DNA of 64,000 bases from Procambarus clarkii (GCF_040958095.1 NC_091193.1:34673430-34737429); one strand, 5' to 3'; numbered from the stretch's first letter, positions 31,224 to 47,210 are shown. The notes: generated from the letters alone by a model not told the origin. Program-made: numbers and translations.

Positions 31224-34200
31224 TCCACCACCACACATACAGACCTTCACCACCACACATACAGACCTCCACCACCACACATACAGACCTCCACTACCAC
31301 ACATACAGGCCCCCACCACCACACATACAGACCATCACTACCACACATACAGACCATCACTACCACACATACAGGCCTCCACCATCACACATACAGACCT
31401 CACCACCACACATACTTCCCTCCACCACCACACATACAGACCACCACTATCACACATACAGACCTCCACCACCACACATACCGACCACTACCACAACACA
31501 TACAGACCACCACCACCACACATACAGACCTCCACCACCACACATACAGGCCTCCACCACCACACATACAGGCCTCCACCACCACACATACAGACCTCCA
31601 ACACCACACATACAGACCCACCACCACCAAACATACAGACCTCCACCACCACAATACAGACCTCCACCACCACACATACAGCCCTCCACTACCACACATA
31701 CAGACCTCCACGACCCCACATACAGGCCTCCACCACCACACATACAGACCCACCACCACCAAACATACAGACCCACCACCAACAAACATACAGACCTCCA
31801 CCACCACACATACAGGCCTCCACTACCACACATACAGACCTCCACCACCACACATACAGACCCACCACCACTACCACACATACAGACCCACCTCCACCAC
31901 CACACATACAGACCTCCACCACCACACATACAGACCTCCACCACCACACATACAGACTGCCACCACCACACATACAGACCTCCACTACCACACATACAGA
32001 CCTCCACCACCACACATACAGACCCACCACCACCACACATACAGGCCTCCACCACCACACATACAGACCCACCACCACCACACATACAGGCCTCCACCAC
32101 CACACATACAGACCACCACCACCACACATACAGACCTCCACCACCACACATATAGACCCACCACCACACATACAGACCTCCACCACCACACATACAGATC
32201 CACCACCACCACCACACATAAAGACCTATACCACCACACATACAGACCTCCACCACCACACATACAGGCCTCCACTACCACACATACAGGCCTCCACTAC
32301 CACACATACAGGCCTCCACCACCACACATACAGGCCTCCACCACCTCACATACAGACTTCCACCACCACACATACAGACCTCCACCACCAAACATAGACA
32401 CCTCCACCACCACACATACAGACCTCCACCACCACACATACAGACCTCCACCACCACACATACAGACCTCCACCACCACACATACAGACTTCCACCACCA
32501 CACATACAGACCTCCACCACCACACATACAGACCTCCACCACCACACATACAGACCCACCACCACCACACATACAGACCCTCCACCACCACACATACAGG
32601 CCTCCACTACCACACATACAGACCTCCACCACCACACATACAGGCCTCCACCACCACACATACAGGCCTCCACCACCATACATACAGACCCCCACCACCA
32701 CACATACAGACCCACCACCACCACACATACAGACCCATCACCACCACACATACAGACCCTCCACCACCACACATACAGGCCTCCACTACCACACATACAG
32801 ACCTCCACCACCACACATACAGGCCTCCACCACCACACCTACAGGCCTCCACCACCACACATACAGGCCTCCACCACCACACATACAGACCTCCACCACC
32901 ACACATACAGACCCACCACCACCACACATACAGACCCTCCACCACCACACATACAGGCCTCCATTACCACACATACAGATCTCCACCACCACACATACAG
33001 ACCTCCACCACCACACATACAGACCTCCACTACCACACATACAGACCTCCACCACCACACATACAGACCTCCACCACCACACATACAGACCTCCACCACC
33101 ACACATACAGGCCTCCACCACCACACATACAGACCTCCACTACCAAACATACAGCCCACCACTACCACACATACAGACCTCCACCACCACACATACAGAC
33201 CCACCACCACTACCACACATACAGACCCACCTCCACCACCACACATACAGACCTCCACCACCACACATACAGACCTCCACCACCACACATACAGACTGCC
33301 ACCACCACACATACAGACCTCCACTACCACACATACAGACCTCCACCACCACACATACAGACCCACCACCACCACACATACAGGCCTCCACCACCACACA
33401 TACAGACCCACCACCACCACACATACAGGCCTCCACCACCACACATACAGACCACCACCACCACACATACAGACCTCCACCACCACACATATAGACCCAC
33501 CACCACACATACAGACCTCCACCACCACACATACAGATCCACCACCACCACCACACATAAAGACCTATACCACCACACATACAGACCTCCACAACCACAC
33601 ATACAGGCCTCCACTACCACACATACAGGCCTCCACTACCACACATACAGGCCTCCACCACCACACATACAGGCCTCCACCACCTCACATACAGACTTCC
33701 ACCACCACACATACAGACCTCCACCACCAAACATAGAGACCTCCACCACCACACATACAGACCTCCACCACCACACATACAGACCTCCACCACCACACAT
33801 ACAGACCTCCACCACCACACATACAGACTTCCACCACCACACATACAGACCTCCACCACCACACATACAGACCTCCACCACCACACATACAGACCCACCA
33901 CCACCACACATACAGACCCTCCACCACCACACATACAGGCCTCCACTACCACACATACAGACCTCCACCACCACACATACAGGCCTCCACCACCACACAT
34001 ACAGGCCTCCACCACCATACATACAGACCCCCACCACCACACATACAGACCCACCACCACCACACATACAGACCCACCACCACCACACATACAGACCCAT
34101 CACCACCACACATACAGACCCTCTACCACCACACATACAGGCCTCCACTACCACACATACAGACCTCCACCACCACACATACAGGCCTCCACCACCACAC

Positions 34201-37200
34201 CTACAGGCCTCCACCACCACACATACAGACCTCCACCACCACACATACAGACCCACCACCACCACACATACAGACCCTCCACCACCACACATACAGGCCT
34301 CCATTACCACACATACAAATCTCCACCACCACACATACAGACCTCCACCACCACACATACAGACCTCCACTACCACACATACAGACCTCCACCACCACAC
34401 ATACAGACCCTCCACCACCACACATACAGACCCTTCACCACCACACATACAGACCATCACTACCACACATACAGCCCTCCACCATCACACATACAGACCT
34501 CCACTACCACACATACTTCCCTCCACCACCACACATACAGACCTCCACTACCACACATACAGGCTTCCACCACCACACATACAGACCTCCACCACCACAC
34601 ATACAGACCCACCACCACCACACATACAGGCCTCCACCACCACACATACAGACCTCCACTACCACACATACAGGCTTCCACCACCACACATACAGACCTC
34701 CACTACCACACATACAGACCCACCACCCAACATACAGCCCACCACTACCACACATACAGACCTCCACCACCACACATACAGACCTCCACCACAACACATA
34801 CAGACCCACCACCACCACCACACATACAGACCTCCACCACCACACATACAGACCCACCACCACCACCACACATACAGACCTCCACCACCACAAATACAGA
34901 CCCACCACCACCACACATACAGACCCACCACCACAAATACAGGCCTCTACCACCACACATACACACCCACCACCATCACACATAGAGGCCTCCACCACCA
35001 CACATACAGACCTCCACCACCACACATACAGACCCCCACTACCACACATACAGACCTCCACCACCACACATACAGACCTCCACCACCACACATACAGACC
35101 TCCACCACCACACATACAGACATCCACCACCACACATACAGACCTCCACCACCACACATACAGACCTCCACTACCACACATACAGACATCCACCACCACA
35201 CATACAGACCTCCACCACCACACATACAGATCCACCACCACACATACAGACCACCACCACCACACATACAGGCCTCCACCACCACACATACAGACCTCCA
35301 CCACCACACATACAGGCCTCCACCACCACACATACAGGCCTCCACCACCACACATACAGGCCTCCACCACCACACATACAGACCTCCACCTCCACACATA
35401 CAGGCCTCCACCTCCACACATACAGGCCTCCACCACCACACATACAGACCTCCACTACCAAACATACAGCCCACCACTACCACACATACAGACCTCCACC
35501 ACCACACATACAGACCCACCACCACTACCACACATACAGACCCACCTCCACCACCACACATACAGACCTCCACCACCACACATACAGACCTCCACCACCA
35601 TACATACAGACTGCCACCACCACACATACAGACCTCCACTACCACACATACAGACCTCCACCACCACACATACAGACCCACCACCACCACACATACAGGC
35701 CTCCACCACCACACATACAGACCCACCACCACCACACATACAGGCCTCCACCACCACACATACAGACCACCACCACCACACATACAGACCTCCACCACCA
35801 CACATATAGACCCACCACCACACATACAGACCTCCACCACCACACATACAGATCCACCACCACCACCACACATAAAGACCTATACCACCACACATACAGA
35901 CCTCCACAACCACACATACAGGCCTCCACTACCACACATACAGGCCTCCACTACCACACATACAGGCCTCCACCACCACACATACAGGCCTCCACCACCT
36001 CACATACAGACTTCCACCACCACACATACAGACCTCCACCACCAAACATAGAGACCTCCACCACCACACATACAGACCTCCACCACCACACATACAGACC
36101 TCCACCACCACACATACAGACCTCCACCACCACACATACAGACTTCCACCACCACACATACAGACCTCCACCACCACACATACAGACCTCCACCACCACA
36201 CATACAGACCCACCACCACCACACATACAGACCCTCCACCACCACACATACAGGCCTCCACTACCACACATACAGACCTCCACCACCACACATACAGGCC
36301 TCCACCACCACACATACAGGCCTCCACCACCATACATACAGACCCCCACCACCACACATACAGACCCACCACCACCACACATACAGACCCATCACCACCA
36401 CACATACAGACCCTCCACCACCACACATACAGGCCTCCACTACCACACATACAGGCCTCCATTACCACACATACAGATCTCCACCACCACACATACAGAC
36501 CTCCACCACCACACATACAGACCTCCACTACCACACATACAGACCTCCACCACCACACATACAGACCCTCCACCACCACACATACAGACCCTTCACCACC
36601 ACACATACAGACCATCACTACCACACATACAGCCCTCCACCATCACACATACAGACCTCCACTACCACACATACTTCCCTCCACCACCACACATACAGAC
36701 CTCCACTACCACACATACAGGCTTCCACCACCACACATACAGACCTCCACCACCACACATACAGACCCACCACCACCACACATACAGGCCTCCACCACCA
36801 CACATACAGACCTCCACTACCACACAAACAGGCTTCCACCACCACACATACAGACCTCCACTACCACACATACAGACCCACCACCAAACATACAGCCCAC
36901 CACTACCACACATACAGACCTCCACCACCACACATACAGACCTCCACCACAACACATACAGACCCACCACCACCACCACACATACAGACCTCCACCACCA
37001 CACATACAGACCCACCACCACCACCACACATACAGACCTCCACCACCACAAATACAGACCCACCACCACCACCACACATACAGACCCACCACCACAAATA
37101 CAGGCCTCTACCACCACACATACAGACCCACCACCATCACACATAGAGGCCTCCACCACCACACATACAGACCTCCACCACCACACATACAGACCCCCAC

Positions 37201-40200
37201 TACCACACATACAGACCTCCACCACCACACATACAGACCTCCACCACCACACATACAGACCTCCACCACCACACATACAGACCTCCACCACCACACATAC
37301 AGACATCCACCACCACACATACAGACCTCCACCACCACACATACAGACCTCCACTACCACACATACAGACATCCACCACCACACATACAGACCTCCACCA
37401 CCACACATACAGATCCACCACCACACATACAGACCACCACCACCACACATACAGGCCTCCACCACCACACATACAGACCTCCACCACCACACATACAGGC
37501 CTCCACCACCACACATACAGGCCTCCACCACCACACATACAGACCTCCACCTCCACACATACAGGCCTCCACCTCCACACATACAGGCCTCCACCACCAC
37601 ACATACAGACCTCCACTACCAAACATACAGCCCACCACTACCACACATACAGACCTCCACCACCACACATACAGACCCACCACCACTACCACACATACAG
37701 ACCCACCTCCACCACCACACATACAGACCTCCACCACCACACATACAGACCTCCACCACCACACATACAGACTGCCACCACCACACATACAGACCTCCAC
37801 TACCACACATACAGACCTCCACCACCACACAAACAGACCCACCACCACCACACATACAGGCCTCCACCACCACACATACAGACCCACCACCACCACACAT
37901 ACAGGCCTCCACCACCACACATACAGACCACCACCACCACACATACAGACCTCCACCACCACACATATAGACCCACCACCACACATACAGACCTCCACCA
38001 CCATACATACAGACCTCCACCACCACACATACAGACCACCACCACCACACATACAGACCTCCACCACCACACATATAGACCCACCACCACACATACAGAC
38101 CTCCACCACCACACATACAGACCTCCACCACCACACATACAGGCCTCCACTACCACACATACAGGCCTCCACCACCACACATACAGGCCTCCACCACCTC
38201 ACATACAGACTTCCACCACCACACATACAGACCTCCACCACCACACATACAGACCTCCACCACCACACATACAGACCTCCACCACCATACATACAGACCT
38301 CCACCACCACACATACAGACTTCCACCACCACACATACAGACCTCCACCACCACACATACAGACCTCCACCACCACACATACAGACCCACCACCACCACA
38401 CATACAGACCCTCCACCACCACACATACAGGCCTCCACTACCACACATACAGACCTCCACCACCACACATACAGGCCTCCACCACCACACATACAGGCCT
38501 CCACCACCATACATACAGACCCCCACCACCACACATACAGACCCACCACCACCACACATACAGACCCATCACCACCACACATACAGACCCTCCACCACCA
38601 CACATACAGGCCTCCACTACCACACATACAGACCTCCACCACCACACATACAGGCCTCCACCACCACACCTACAGGCCTCCACCACCACACATACAGGCC
38701 TCCACCACCACACATACAGACCTCCACCACCACACATACAGACCCACCACCACCACACATACAGACCCTCCACCACCACACATACAGGCCTCCATTACCA
38801 CACATACAGATCTCCACCACCACACATACAGACCTCCACCACCACACATACAGATCTCCACTACCACACATACAGACCTCCACCACCACACATACAGACC
38901 CTCCACCACCACACATACAGACCCTTCACCACCACACATACAGACCATCACTACCACACATACAGCCCTCCACCATCACACATACAGACCTCCACTACCA
39001 CACATACTTCCCTCCACCACCACACATACAGACCTCCACTACCACACATACAGGCTTCCACCACCACACATACAGACCTCCACCACCACACATACAGACC
39101 CACCACCACCACACATACAGGCCTCCACCACCACACATACAGACCTCCACTACCACACATACAGGCTTCCACCACCACACATACAGACCTCCACTACCAC
39201 ACATACAGACCCACCACCAAACATACAGCCCACCACTACCACACATACAGACCTCCACCACCACACATACAGACCTCCACCACAACACATACAGACCCAC
39301 CACCACCACCACACATACAGACCTCCACCACCACACATACAGACCCACCACCACCACCACACATACAGACCTCCACCACCACAAATACAGACCCACCACC
39401 ACCACACATACAGACCCACCACCACAAATACATGCCTCTACCACCACACATACAGACCCACCACCACCACACATAGAGGCCTCCACCACCACACATACAG
39501 ACCTCCACCACCACACATACAGACCCCCACTACCACACATACAGACCTCCACCACCACACATACAGACCTCCACCACCACACATACAGACATCCACCACC
39601 ACACATACAGACCTCCACCACCACACATACAGACCTCCACTACCACACATACAGACATCCACCACCACACATACAGACCTCCACCACTACACATACAGAT
39701 CCACCACCACACATACAGACCACCACCACCACACATACAGGCCTCCACCACCACACATACAGACCTCCACCACCACACATACAGGCCTCCACCACCACAC
39801 ATACAGGCCTCCACCACCACACATACAGACCTCCACCTCCACACATACAGGCCTCCACCTCCACACATACAGACCTCCACCACCACACATACAGACCTCC
39901 ACTACCAAACATACAGCCCACCACTACCACACATACAGACCTCCACCACCACACATACAGACCCACCACCACTACCACACATACAGACCCACCTCCACCA
40001 CCACACATACAGACCTCCACCACCACACATACAGACCTCCACCACCACACATACAGACTGCCACCACCACACATACAGACCTTCACTACCACACATACAG
40101 ACCTCCACCACCACACATACAGACCCACCACCACCACACATACAGGCCTCCACCACCACACATACAGGCCCACCACCACCACACATACAGGCCTCCACCA

Positions 40201-42461
40201 CCACACATACAGACCACCACCACCACACATACAGACCTCCACCACCACACATATAGACCCACCACCACACATACAGACCTCCACCACCATACATACAGAC
40301 CTCCACCACCACACATACAGACTTCCACCACCACACATACAGACCTCCACCACCACACATACAGACCTCCACCACCACACATACAGACCCACCACCACCA
40401 CACATACAGGCCTCCACCACCACACATACAGACCACCACCACCACACATACAGACCTCCACCACCACACATACAGATCCACCACCACCACCACACATAAA
40501 GACCTATACCACCACACATGCAGACCTCCACCACCACACATGCAGACCTCCACCACCACACATACAGGCCTCCACTACCACACATACAGGCCTCCACCAC
40601 CACACATACAGGCCTCCACCACCTCACATACAGACTTCCACCACCACACATACAGACCTCCACCACCAAACATAGAGACCTCCACCACCACACATACAGA
40701 CCTCCACCACCACACATACAGACCTCCACCACCATACATACAGACCTCCACCACCACACATACAGACTTCCACCACCACACATACAGACCTCCACCACCA
40801 CACATACAGACCCACCACCACCACACATACAGACCCTCCACCACCACACATACAGGCCTCCACTACCACACATACAGACCTCCACCACCACACATACAGG
40901 CCTCCACCACCACACATAGAGGCCTCCACCACCATACATACAGACCCCCACCACCACACATACAGACCCACCACCACCACACATACAGACCCATCACCAC
41001 CACACATACAGACCCTCCACCACCACACATACAGGCCTCCACTACCACACATACAGACCTCCACCACCACACATACAGGCCTCCACCACCACACCTACAG
41101 GCCTCCACCACCACACATACAGGCCTCCACCACCACACATACAGACCTCCACCACAACACATACAGACCCACCACCACCACACATACAGACCCTCCACCA
41201 CCACACATACAGGCCTCCATTACCACACATACAGATCTCCACCACCACACATACAGACCTCCACCACCACACATACAGACCTCCACTACCACACATATAG
41301 ACCTCCACCACCACACATACAGACCCTCCACCACCACACATACAGACCCTTCACCACCACACATACAGACCATCACTACCACACATACAGCCCTCCACCA
41401 TCACACATACAGACCTCCACTACCACACATACTTCCCTCCACCACCACACATACAGACCTCCACTACCACACATACAGGCTTCCACCACCACACATACAG
41501 ACCTCCACCACCACACATACAGACCCACCACCACCACACATACAGGCCTCCACCACCACACATACAGACCTCCACTACCACACATACAGGCTTCCACCAC
41601 CACACATACAGACCTCCACTACCACACATACAGACCCACCACCAAACATACAGCCCACCACTACCACACATACAGACCTCCACCACCACACATACAGACC
41701 TCCACCACCACACATACAGATCCACCACCACCACCACACATACAGACCTCCACCACCACACATACAGACCCACCACCACCACCACACATACAGACCTCCA
41801 CCACCACAAATACAGACCCACCACCACCACACATACAGACCCACCACCACACATACAGGCCTCTACCACCACACATACAGACCCACCACCACCACACATA
41901 GAGGCCTCCACCACCACACATACAGACCTCCACCACCACACATACAGACCCCCACTACCACACATACAGACCTCCACCACCACACATACAGACCTCCACC
42001 ACCACACATACAGACCTCCACCACCACACATACAGACCTCCACCACCACACATACAGACATCCACCACCACACATACAGACCTCCACCACCACACATACA
42101 GACCTCCACTACCACACATACAGACATCCACCACCACACATACAGACCTCCACCACCACACATACAGATCCACCACCACACATACAGACCTCCACCACCA
42201 CACATACAGACCTCCACCACCACACATACAGACCACCACCACCACACATACAGGCCTCCACCACCACACATACAGACCTCCACCACCACACATACAGACC
42301 TGCACCACCGCACATACAGGCCTCCACCACCACACATACAGACCTCCACCACCTCACATACAGACCTCCACCACCACACATACAGACCTCCACTACCACA
42401 CATATAGACCTCCACCACCACACATACAGACCCTCCACCACCACACATACAGACCCACCAC
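31224..42461. repeat. 11.2-kb 22-bp C/A-rich minisatellite with higher-order units
   Basis: About 500 units of a 22-bp motif (CACCACCACACATACAG plus GACCT/GGCCT) are present, with 21-24-bp variants. Rare variants recur in the same order. ACCAAACATACAGCCCACC lies near 33143, 35461, 37620 and 39905, giving higher-order units of about 2318, 2159 and 2285 bp. A CATACTTCCCTCC marker recurs at 34514, 36672, 39006 and 41431. The strand bias is extreme, with almost no G on the plus strand except in ACAG. Apparent reading frames rich in W, C, V and G are period artefacts. Confidence 0.97.
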
Positions 42462-43774
42462 TGTAACGGGGGGCGGGGGAAATAGCTCTATCTTGTCCAT
42501 TATTCCACCCCCCAGTTAACTAACGAGGCCGGGGGAAACAGCTCTCTCTAGTCCGTTATCCCGTCCCCAGTTAGCTAACTATTCTAGAGCACCCTCCAGA
42601 GTTCCTAAGGCAACCTCTCTCGTTCAACACCTTGTAACCTAGGTATTTGACTACCTAGGTACTAAGACTACAAGGCGTCGTAACTGGATCAGCTACCCGA
42701 AACTCCAGAGAGAACTCTAGAATATAAAATCATTGCCACAAACGTATAAGAGAAAACGAAAGGAAAGAAATGAATAGTGAAGTAATTAGTGAGGGTTTGG
42801 GGTGAGAGGCAGAGAGGTGGGAGGAGCGAGGAGGGTCATTAGTTGAAAGTGAGAGTTCAGAGAGGGGTGGAGGGAGAGGAGTAGATAGGTAAAAGGAGAA
42901 GAGTAGATAGTAGAAGTAGAAGAGTAGATAGTAGAAGACGAAATGCTGCCACCATCCATTCATGATCATTACATACAAGACAAGGAATGGAACTTGTCTG
43001 TATCAAAATATTCTCAAAAGATGTTATTACCATGTATCAACTCCAAACATGTACTCATTAAATCATGAAACCAGTAACCACAGAGGCTTTCTCACCTCAA
43101 CTCAATTCTCTAGGGAACACAGTGAAAGACCATTTAAATAATAAATTCAACAATTATATTTTTCATGATAAGTATCATAACTTAAGCAATCCAATTAAAA
43201 ATGTTAACGATTAATATTCAAAGTGAGTCATCATCCAAGAATTTGAGAACCCTACAACTTGACTGCCCCTGATCATCACACAACATATGTAAACACGACC
43301 AAGTCACCTCACTGTTCACTCACCGAGGACTGAGTCTAAGTTGAATAGAGAGGGGGGGGGGGTCTGTAGGTTGACAGAGACTCCCGCCCTGCCGGCCGAC
43401 AGCCTCCCTGGTAGGGACGTCTTCCCTGCTCCCGTCTGCTGTTCTGTCTGTTAATGCTTCTTGCTCGATAGTTCTCCGAGTATTTATTGGGGAACCTAGT
43501 AGCTAACTCCGCCCACAAATAGATAGCCTCCAGCACTCTACCAAGCCACTCCTTAAACGTCGGCATGTTTGAAGGCTACCCGGCTCCAATTATACGCTTA
43601 GCGGAAGCAAGGTGAAATTCGCATGATCTGACCTCAGGTCACTTGAGGTCATTAACGCTTTGAGGTGTGAGATCTCAGGCAGACAACTGGCGCCTCTCAG
43701 ATCCTTGTCTGTGACTCATGTACTCTATGTATGTATTTTAAATAAACTAACCCAAACACTTTTACAGTGTTACA
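42462..43774 (-). repeat. 3' LTR of the non-autonomous element
   Basis: This 1313-base LTR is the downstream one in element orientation. The plus strand begins TGTAACGGGG and ends AGTGTTACA. Confidence 0.88.
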
Positions 43775-43789
43775 TCTCCCCTTCTCCCC
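43775..43789 (-). other. Polypurine tract
   Basis: On the minus strand GGGGAGAAGGGGAGA directly abuts the 3' LTR. This is the expected place and composition for the plus-strand primer, and it sets the element's orientation. Confidence 0.8.
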
Positions 43790-45879
43790 GAAATAAAGTT
43801 TTTGCAACACTGCTAAAGCAAGCTAGCTGTGTGCAACAACTTTATTAACGAAAAAAAAAAAATACATCCTAGCTAAACAAATATACATCATCCTACTCTA
43901 AAAATGAAATATGTAGACAGACGTCCATTGTCTCTGGCTGGGCGACGTCACTGCTTGTTCTTGTAGATAATCCTGTACCACATTTCTTCAACACAACTGC
44001 CTCCGTCGCTTCTCCGTCGTTAACGCACAACAACACTTGGTCAACCAGAAGCCGTTACTACTTGAACTGCGCACAGGACCGTGGAATTCGGTTGTCCCAG
44101 CTGATCTGTAATTGGCCCTACGTCAGTCACCATGAGAGACGTATATTGGGGTTCTTCACAGCTATAGGGACTACAAGTTTCGAGACCTCCATATAGTTGC
44201 CAACAGTAGAAATCCCATCCTACTCTTCTTCCTCCCTGTTGCTCCAGCACGTCTCCTTCAGAGAGCTAACTCTGACAGCCACATCAAGTCCGCACGACAC
44301 AGGAAGAATCATTCAACAGAGCAACACGCTTGCAGGAGGGGCGGCCAGTTAAGGCAAACGATCCTGTCTTGCAATTACGCTCCATGCAATGATGCTGATA
44401 CCAGCAAGGGACACTAGGCATCGTGTCTCACTCAGCTTGTCTTATCTTCTTCTTCTTTATTCTCTCTTCTTTCTTCTCTCTTCCTTCTTCTCTCTTCTTT
44501 CTTCTTTCTTCTCTCTTCCTCCTCCCATGGGTCTTTGACAAGCGACCTGGGGTCCATTGGGGTCTGTCCGTCCTGGGGTCCATCCTGGGTAGACCGATGT
44601 TGGTGGGACAGACTGGAGTCGTTGTTGCTCCTCTTCCATCTTTACTGGGTCGTCTGGGGTCGTCTGCAGAACGACCTGGGGGCCCACTGGGGGTCCGTCC
44701 GTCTTGGGGTCCACTGGGGTCCGTCCGTCCTGGGGTCCACTGGGTAGACCAATGTTGACTGACCGAGAGGGCTGCATCTTGGGGTCCCCTGGGGTGGTGG
44801 TGGTGGTGGCCCTGACCTCCAGGTAGTGGGCTGGTCGTGGTGGTGGTGATAAACGCCCGTGAGTATGGTACACAGCAGCCGTCTCCCTCTTCTGTATGTG
44901 CGTCTCTCCTCTCTTCTGGCTCCAACCTGTGGATGAACAGAAAGGCGACAATACCCGTGTTCCATGTTGTTGTGTGACCCTGTAGTTTGTATAGGGTTCA
45001 CACAGTCCAATTATAAGCTCTCCTCCTGGCAACAACTACACTTAAATTTTTTAAAATAATCCAATTAACACTGAATGATACTGACTTGGTGGAACATAAG
45101 ACAGTAACAGAGGAAAGTTAGAGAAGAGAGAATAAGGTCATCACTACTTTTAACTTGTCACAAAAAAAAAATCAACACTAATAGACAAAACACTAGCCTA
45201 AACTTAACTGTACCATTCCTAATCTTAAGTACATAATTAACCGTTACTCCCACCCTTAACCTACAGCCACCTACGTGACCCAGAGTGTTTTCCTAGCTTC
45301 TCCGCCGGTCAACAACTCCAAACTGTTGCCACCCCTGTGACCAGACTATCTAACGTCGAGCGTCCCCAACGTGAAGTCTACTGACATACTAAGCCTCCCC
45401 CTAGCATGCTGTACAAGACCAGTACACCTCCGGTTATTGCGTTCAAATGGAGTAAAACAGTCGATCGCAATAATCTGAGCAGAAACACCACTTAAAACTA
45501 CTTAAGAACTACACCTGCCACTCCCCACTGACCTGGAGACCAGCGGTGGCTGGGTGTCCCCGTGGGACATGCGAGGTCACCTGTCACACTCAGCTGACCT
45601 GCACTACCAACACCGCTAAGTTCCCAAATCGCCAAATCTTATTACTAACATAAATCACTACACACGCAAGTTCTGGTGAACATTCCCTGAACTTCACAAA
45701 ACTCACAAAATCACTAAACACAACACCAGAGAATCACTATCTCCTAACCTGAAAAAAAGTTCACTAACTCGCGAATAATAAACACCTGTCAAGATCTCCC
45801 TGATAGCGCCTGAGCGGCAAAAAGACACGTGGGACTGAACAATGTTAAAAGAACACCAACTACCTACAACATTGTTCAA
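43790..45879 (-). other. Internal region of the LTR element, no recognised protein
   Basis: This is 2.1 kb with a pyrimidine-rich tract (44435-44527) and a degenerate GGGGTCCACT/GTCCGTCC tandem stretch (44546-44755). The longest open frames are low-complexity and match no gag, protease, RT or integrase that I know. Confidence 0.7.
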
Positions 45880-45893
45880 CACCGCTGCCATCA
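45880..45893 (-). other. Primer-binding site, tRNA-Leu-like
   Basis: Minus-strand TGATGGCAGCGGTG sits one base inside the 5' LTR. It matches the complement of a tRNA-Leu (AAG-type) 3' end including CCA, TGGTGGCAGCGGTG, at 13 of 14 bases. The tRNA sequence is from memory. Confidence 0.7.
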
Positions 45894-45894
45894 T

Positions 45895-47210
45895 TGTAAC
45901 GGGGGGTGGGGGAAATGGCTCTATCTTGTCCATTATTCCACCCCCCAGTTAACTAACGAGGCCGGGGGAAACAGCTCTCTCTCTAGTCCGTTATCCCGTC
46001 CCCAGTTAGCTAACTATTCTAGAGCACCCTCCAGAGTTCCTAAGGCAACCTCTCTCGTTCAACACCTTGTAACCTAGGTATTTGACTACCTAGGTGCTAA
46101 GACTACAAGGCGCCGTAACTGGATCAGCTACCCGAAACTCTAGAGAGAACTCTAGAATACAGAATCATTGCCACAAACGTATAAGAGAAAGCGAAAGGAA
46201 AGAAATGAATAGTGAAGTAATTAGTGAGGGTTTGGGGTGAGAGGCAGAGAGGTGGGAGGAGCGAGGAGGGTCATTAGTTGAAAGTGAGAGTTCAGAGAGG
46301 GGTGGAGGGAGAGGAGTAGATAGGTAGAAGGAGAAGAGTAGATAGTAGAAGTAGAAGAGTAGATAGTAGAAGACGAAATGCTGCCACCATCCATTCATGA
46401 TCATTACATACAAGACAAGGAATGGAACTTGTCTGTATCAAAATATTCTCAAAAGATGTTATTACCATGTATCAACTCCAAACATGTACTCATTAAATCA
46501 TGAAACCAGTAACCACAGAGGCTTTCTCACCTCAACTCAATTCTCTAGGGAACACAGTGAAAGACCATTTAAATAATAAATTCAACAATTATATTTTTCA
46601 TGATAAGTATCATAACTTAAGCAATCCAATTAAAAATGTTAACGATTAATATTCAAAGTGAGTCATCATCCAAGAATTTGAGAACCCTACAACTTGACTG
46701 CCCATGATCATCACACAACATATGTAAACACGACCAAGTCACCTCACTGTTCACTCACCGAGGACTGAGTCTAAGTTGAATAGAGAGGGGGGGGGGGGTC
46801 TGTAGCTTGACAGAGACTCCCGCCCTGCCGGCCGACAGCCTCCCTGGTAGGGACGTCTTCCCTGCTCCCGTCTGCTGTTCTGTCTGTTAATGCTTCTTGC
46901 TCGATAGTTCTCCGAGTATTTATTGGGGAACCTAGTAGCTAACTCCGCCCACAAATAGATAGCCTCCAGCACTCTACCAAGCCACTCCTTAAACGTCGGC
47001 ATGTTTGAAGGCTACCCGGCTCCAATTATACGCTTAGCGGAAGCAAGGTGAAATTCGCATGATCTGACCTCAGGTCACTTGAGGTCATTAACGCTTTGAG
47101 GTGTGAGATCTCAGGCAGACAACTGGCGCCTCTCAGATCCTTGTCTGTGACTCATGTACTCTATGTATGTATTTTAAATAAACTAACCCAAACACTTTTA
47201 CAGTGTTACA
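45895..47210 (-). repeat. 5' LTR of the non-autonomous element
   Basis: This 1316-base LTR is the upstream one in element orientation. CCAC occurs outside both LTR edges, consistent with a target duplication, but the surrounding CCA periodicity makes this weak evidence. Confidence 0.88.

Larger units (their letters stand above)
42462..47210 (-). mobile_element. Non-autonomous LTR retrotransposon inserted in the minisatellite
   Basis: Two direct repeats of about 1.31 kb with TG...CA ends (TGTAAC/GTTACA) flank 2.1 kb of internal DNA. The orientation is minus. A 14-base stretch one base inside the 45895 LTR edge matches a tRNA-Leu 3' end as a primer-binding site with one mismatch, and a purine tract abuts the other LTR. 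The LTRs differ by roughly 1% by eye, so the insertion is young. No gag or pol region is recognised, so the element is non-autonomous (LARD-like) and its superfamily is undetermined. Minisatellite lies on both sides. Confidence 0.88.

Noticed and set aside
31224-42461. Dozens of overlapping long open frames rich in W, C, V, G (minus) or H, T, P (plus).
   Set aside because: The 22-bp monomer lacks stops in several frames, and three monomers give a 22-residue period. The frames overlap on both strands and change with monomer variants, so they are period artefacts.
31224-42461. CRISPR-like array because of short regular repeats.
   Set aside because: Spacers are not unique, the repeats are contiguous and the DNA is eukaryotic; it is a minisatellite.
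43790-45879. A gag-like or novel protein in the LTR element interior.
   Set aside because: The longest frames are low-complexity, overlap polypyrimidine and GGGGTCC repeats, and show no known motif.
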